NCBI GenBank assembly: GCA_963848675.1
Contig: CAWKEY010000023.1
Span: forward strand, 124,001-188,000
Source: CAWKEY01 sp963848675
Lineage (GTDB): Bacteria > Pseudomonadota > Gammaproteobacteria > Methylococcales > Methylomonadaceae
DNA: 64,000 nt
Reading direction: 5' to 3'
Shown: in pieces, positions 61,680-64,000 of the stretch
Layout: each line of letters starts with the position of its first letter
Numbering within the stretch: position 1 is the first letter of the stretch
Program-made: the position numbers and the translations under genes
Notes under the pieces: generated by a model
Database searches by the model: none
Seen by the model: only the letters and a program-made list of their open reading frames with translations
Told to the model about the DNA's origin: nothing

Positions 61680-61756
61680 TGGCGCGCCCGGAGAGATTCG
61701 AACTCCCGACCGCTCGGTTCGTAGCCGAGTACTCTATCCAGCTGAGCTACGGGCGC
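61680..61756 (-). tRNA. tRNA-Arg (anticodon ACG)
   Basis: A 77-base tRNA with encoded CCA. The anticodon stem-loop CTCGG-CTACGAA-CCGAG gives anticodon ACG, whose A34 is deaminated to inosine by TadA. The acceptor GCGCCCG pairs with CGGGCGC. Confidence 0.97.
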
Positions 61757-61844
61757 CTTATTGAGCAGCGTATTATCCATTTTAACTTTTTCCTTGTCAA
61801 ACTTAATTTATTTTTAGTTAACCTAAATTCAACTTTTTACTTCG

Positions 61845-61936
61845 TGGCGGAGAGAGAGGGATTCGAACCCTCGATGGGAGATAAAGCCCATACTCCCTTA
61901 GCAGGGGAGCGCCTTCAGCCTCTCGGCCATCCCTCC
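61845..61936 (-). tRNA. tRNA-Ser (anticodon GCT)
   Basis: A 92-base tRNA with the long variable arm of serine tRNAs and encoded CCA. The anticodon stem-loop CTCCC-CTGCTAA-GGGAG gives GCT (codons AGC/AGU). It is just downstream of csrA, as in many gammaproteobacteria. Confidence 0.97.
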
Positions 61937-61945
61937 TAAACTTAT

Positions 61946-62146
61946 TTAATCTTCAGAACCACCCAGGCCTGTCGATCCAGCTTGTTCTTTCTTGATTCTC
62001 TCGTAAATCTCTTCTCTATGAACAGAAACTTCTTTTGGTGCGTTAACACCGATGCGAACCTGATTTCCTTTGACTCCAAGAACGGTAACTGTAACTTCAT
62101 CACCAATCATCAAAGTCTCCCCTACCCGACGAGTCAAGATAAGCAT
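61946..62146 (-). CDS. csrA: Carbon storage regulator CsrA (RsmA)
   Basis: A 66-residue dimeric RNA-binding protein that blocks or stabilises mRNAs at GGA motifs. The family beginning MLILTRRVGETLMIGDEV, the conserved VKGNQVRIGVNAPKEVSVHR with the RNA-binding Arg44 region (VHREEIYERI) are all present. It lies in the alaS-lysC-csrA-tRNA-Ser arrangement common to gammaproteobacteria. Confidence 0.97.
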   Translation of the reverse strand: MLILTRRVGETLMIGDEVTVTVLGVKGNQVRIGVNAPKEVSVHREEIYERIKKEQAGSTGLGGSED

Positions 62147-62244
62147 GGCTTCTCCCTATATCTATTAAAAACTCGCTGTTTAACACAGCATCCAACCAAG
62201 AACGGGGAGTATAACAGCTTTTTCGTTTAAATAAAGCCCAAGAT

Positions 62245-63465
62245 TTATTTGTCCTGATCCAAGCCAAAGGCCGCATGCAATGCCCTGACGGCAAGTTCCA
62301 GATATTTCTCACCGATCACAACTGAAATCTTTATCTCCGAGGTTGAAATCATTTTAATATTGATGCCTTCAGCAGCCAAGGTTTTGAACATGGTACTCGC
62401 AATACCGGCATGGGAGCGCATACCTACGCCAACAATCGAAACTTTGACAATGCTATCATCACCGGTCACTTTTCTAGCACCCAGTGCAATGCAAATATTA
62501 TCCAACAAGGCTTTGGCTCTCAGATAATCATTACGGTGCACGGTAAAAGTAAAATCGGTCGTGGCATCTTCGGCAATATTCTGGACAATCATGTCGATTT
62601 CGATATTGGCATCGGCGATAGGTCCAAGAATCTTAAAGGCAACGCCTGGCAAGTCCGGCACACCGGTGATAGTTAACTTTGCCTCGTCTCGATTAAACGC
62701 GATGCCTGAAATTAAAGCGCTTTCCATTTGGGGTTCCTCATAGGTAATCAGTGTGCCATTACCGTCTGTAAATGATGATAATACTCTCAAAGCTACGTTG
62801 TATTTGCCGGCGAATTCTACCGATCTGATTTGCAGGACTTTTGATCCCAAACTGGCCATTTCCAGCATTTCTTCAAAGGTTATCTTATCGAGCCTGCGCG
62901 CCTTGGGCTCAACTCTTGGATCCGTGGTGTAAACGCCATCGACATCGGTATAGATATGGCATTCATCGGCTTTTAAAGCGGCTGCTAGTGCCACTGCCGT
63001 GGTATCCGAGCCGCCACGTCCCAAGGTAGTGATATTGTTATCTTCATCGACACCCTGAAAACCAGCCACCACCACCACCTTGCCTTCGGCAAGATGGGCG
63101 CGCATTTTTTCGTCATCAATCTTGCGTATGCGGGCCTTGGTGTAACTGCTGTCGGTGAGAATTTTCACCTGGCTGCCGGTATAAGAACAGGCCGGACATC
63201 CCAGCTCATGCAGCGCCATGCTTAATAGCGAAACGGTTACCTGCTCTCCAGTTGACAACAAAACATCCATTTCCCGCTCATTGGGTTGTGCCTGCATTTC
63301 CTTCGCCAACGCAACCAGGCGATTGGTCTCACCACTCATTGCCGAAACAACGACTACGATATCATCACCCTGGTCACGCACTTTCTTCACTTTTTCTGCG
63401 ACCGCTTTGATCCGCTCGACTGAACCTACCGAGGTGCCGCCAAATTTGTACACATATAATGCCAT
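62245..63465 (-). CDS. lysC: Aspartate kinase (LysC type, two ACT domains)
   Basis: A 406-residue enzyme phosphorylating aspartate, the first step to Lys, Thr, Met and diaminopimelate. The kinase domain begins with KFGGTSVGSVERI (residues about 6-18) and has GRGGSDTTAVALAAAL and the YTDVDGVYTTDPR segment. Two ACT domains follow (about 265-400) for Lys/Thr feedback. The length fits the 400-residue monofunctional alpha form. The internal in-frame start that gives the beta subunit in some bacteria may exist near 62750 but is not evident. The gene lies just downstream of alaS. Confidence 0.96.
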   Translation of the reverse strand: MALYVYKFGGTSVGSVERIKAVAEKVKKVRDQGDDIVVVVSAMSGETNRLVALAKEMQAQPNEREMDVLLSTGEQVTVSLLSMALHELGCPACSYTGSQVKILTDSSYTKARIRKIDDEKMRAHLAEGKVVVVAGFQGVDEDNNITTLGRGGSDTTAVALAAALKADECHIYTDVDGVYTTDPRVEPKARRLDKITFEEMLEMASLGSKVLQIRSVEFAGKYNVALRVLSSFTDGNGTLITYEEPQMESALISGIAFNRDEAKLTITGVPDLPGVAFKILGPIADANIEIDMIVQNIAEDATTDFTFTVHRNDYLRAKALLDNICIALGARKVTGDDSIVKVSIVGVGMRSHAGIASTMFKTLAAEGINIKMISTSEIKISVVIGEKYLELAVRALHAAFGLDQDK

Positions 63466-63482
63466 TCAATACAACCTGATAT

Positions 63483-64000
63483 TTAAGCGTTTAATTGTTC
63501 TTGCACCCAAGCCGGCACCCTAGCCAGCGCCCCGGCCAAGGCAGATGGATCATTGCCACCGGCCTGTGCCATATCGGGCCGGCCACCACCCTTCCCGCCA
63601 ACTTGCGTGGCGATAAAATTGACCAGGTCTCCCGCCTTTATGCGGCCCATCTGGTCTTTTGACACACCGGCAATCAGACTGACTTTGTCCTCATTAACGA
63701 CCGCCAGCACGATGGCAGAGCTGCCCAGTTTGTTTTTTAACTGATCCACCATGTCGCGCATGGACTTGGGATCAACATCATCCAGCTTGACGGCTAAAAC
63801 CTTGATGCCGCCAACATCCACTGCCCGCGCTGTCAGTTCGCCGCCCGCCGAACTTGCAAGTTTGGCTTTCAGGCGTTCCAACTGTTTTTCCAGCAACCTG
63901 TTTTTTTCCAGCAGTTGTTCGACTTTTTCGGGGGCTTTTTCCGGCGCACTTTTCACCAGGCCGGCAATACTGGCCAAGGCTTTATCACGGCTCTCAAGCC
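63483..64000 (-). CDS. alaS: Alanyl-tRNA synthetase, C-terminal part (5' end outside window)
   Basis: About 172 C-terminal residues are open to the window edge. The final C-Ala domain is visible: coiled-coil LEKQLERLKAKLASSAG, VGGIKVLAVKLDDVDPKSMRD, the DHHA1-type KLGSSAIVLAVVNEDKVSLI and the ending GGKGGGRPDMAQAGGNDP. The motifs match the family's ring-binding DHHA1 domain. It ends 17 bases before the start of lysC, so co-transcription is likely. Confidence 0.95.
   Translation of the reverse strand, partial: LESRDKALASIAGLVKSAPEKAPEKVEQLLEKNRLLEKQLERLKAKLASSAGGELTARAVDVGGIKVLAVKLDDVDPKSMRDMVDQLKNKLGSSAIVLAVVNEDKVSLIAGVSKDQMGRIKAGDLVNFIATQVGGKGGGRPDMAQAGGNDPSALAGALARVPAWVQEQLNA

Overview
The window looks like chromosomal DNA of a gammaproteobacterium that uses one-carbon compounds, most likely a methanotroph of the order Methylococcales. 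Two things point there. The housekeeping order is gammaproteobacterial: miaB-ybeZ-ybeY-corC, ste24/rsgA divergent from orn, and alaS-lysC-csrA-tRNA-Ser-tRNA-Arg. A four-gene overlapping operon at 47.7-51.1 kb encodes archaeal-type tetrahydromethanopterin/methanofuran biosynthesis proteins, which in bacteria are typical of methylotrophs. A hopanoid-type RND transporter (HpnN-like) lies beside it and fits a methanotroph. The genus assignment is inference only.

Layout. 0-10 kb: the 3' end of fadE, pgi, a small membrane protein, a D,D-carboxypeptidase with a long basic tail, then a minus-strand operon miaB-ybeZ(phoH)-ybeY-corC-galE. 10-21.7 kb is more accessory: a P-type cation ATPase, a two-domain UspA, a SulP anion transporter, a MarR regulator, a rhomboid protease and several unknown small or membrane proteins. 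Fragments of type I restriction genes (hsdR C-terminus at 10.05 kb, hsdS C-terminus at 18.6 kb) and palindromic intergenic repeats mark past turnover here. 21.7-32.7 kb: a 1236-residue flavin/Fe-S oxidoreductase fusion, rsgA, an M48 protease, orn, remnants of crcB and a DUF190 gene, serS, an OmpA-domain protein, and an ExeA-like ATPase preceded by a decayed partial copy of itself.

32.7-46.4 kb holds transport and envelope genes: a CPA2 antiporter, an ABC exporter, a HlyIII-family protein, a GST, an AI-2E family permease, uppP, a Ca/Na antiporter, apbE and an HpnN-like RND protein. 46.4-52.4 kb holds folP (minus strand) divergent from the pterin operon (flavoprotein, DHPS-like, DUF447, MfnB-like), followed by a frameshifted dicarboxylate symporter. 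52.4-64 kb: yihY, a MASE1/CHASE hybrid histidine kinase overlapping a cytochrome c gene, proS, an uncharacterised coiled-coil/membrane gene pair, a Sel1-repeat protein, three tRNAs, csrA, lysC and the 3' part of alaS.

The most unusual feature is a 51-bp tandem repeat family. It sits in frame inside two genes 2.2 kb apart, folP (three copies) and the DUF447 gene (four copies). The copies have the same genomic orientation but are read from opposite strands, so one DNA repeat encodes two unrelated 17-residue peptides. In both genes it lies near the N-terminus, where neither family normally has such a segment. It looks like a frame-preserving selfish or amplifying repeat that entered coding DNA.

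No CRISPR array, prophage, intact insertion sequence, rRNA operon or replication origin was seen.
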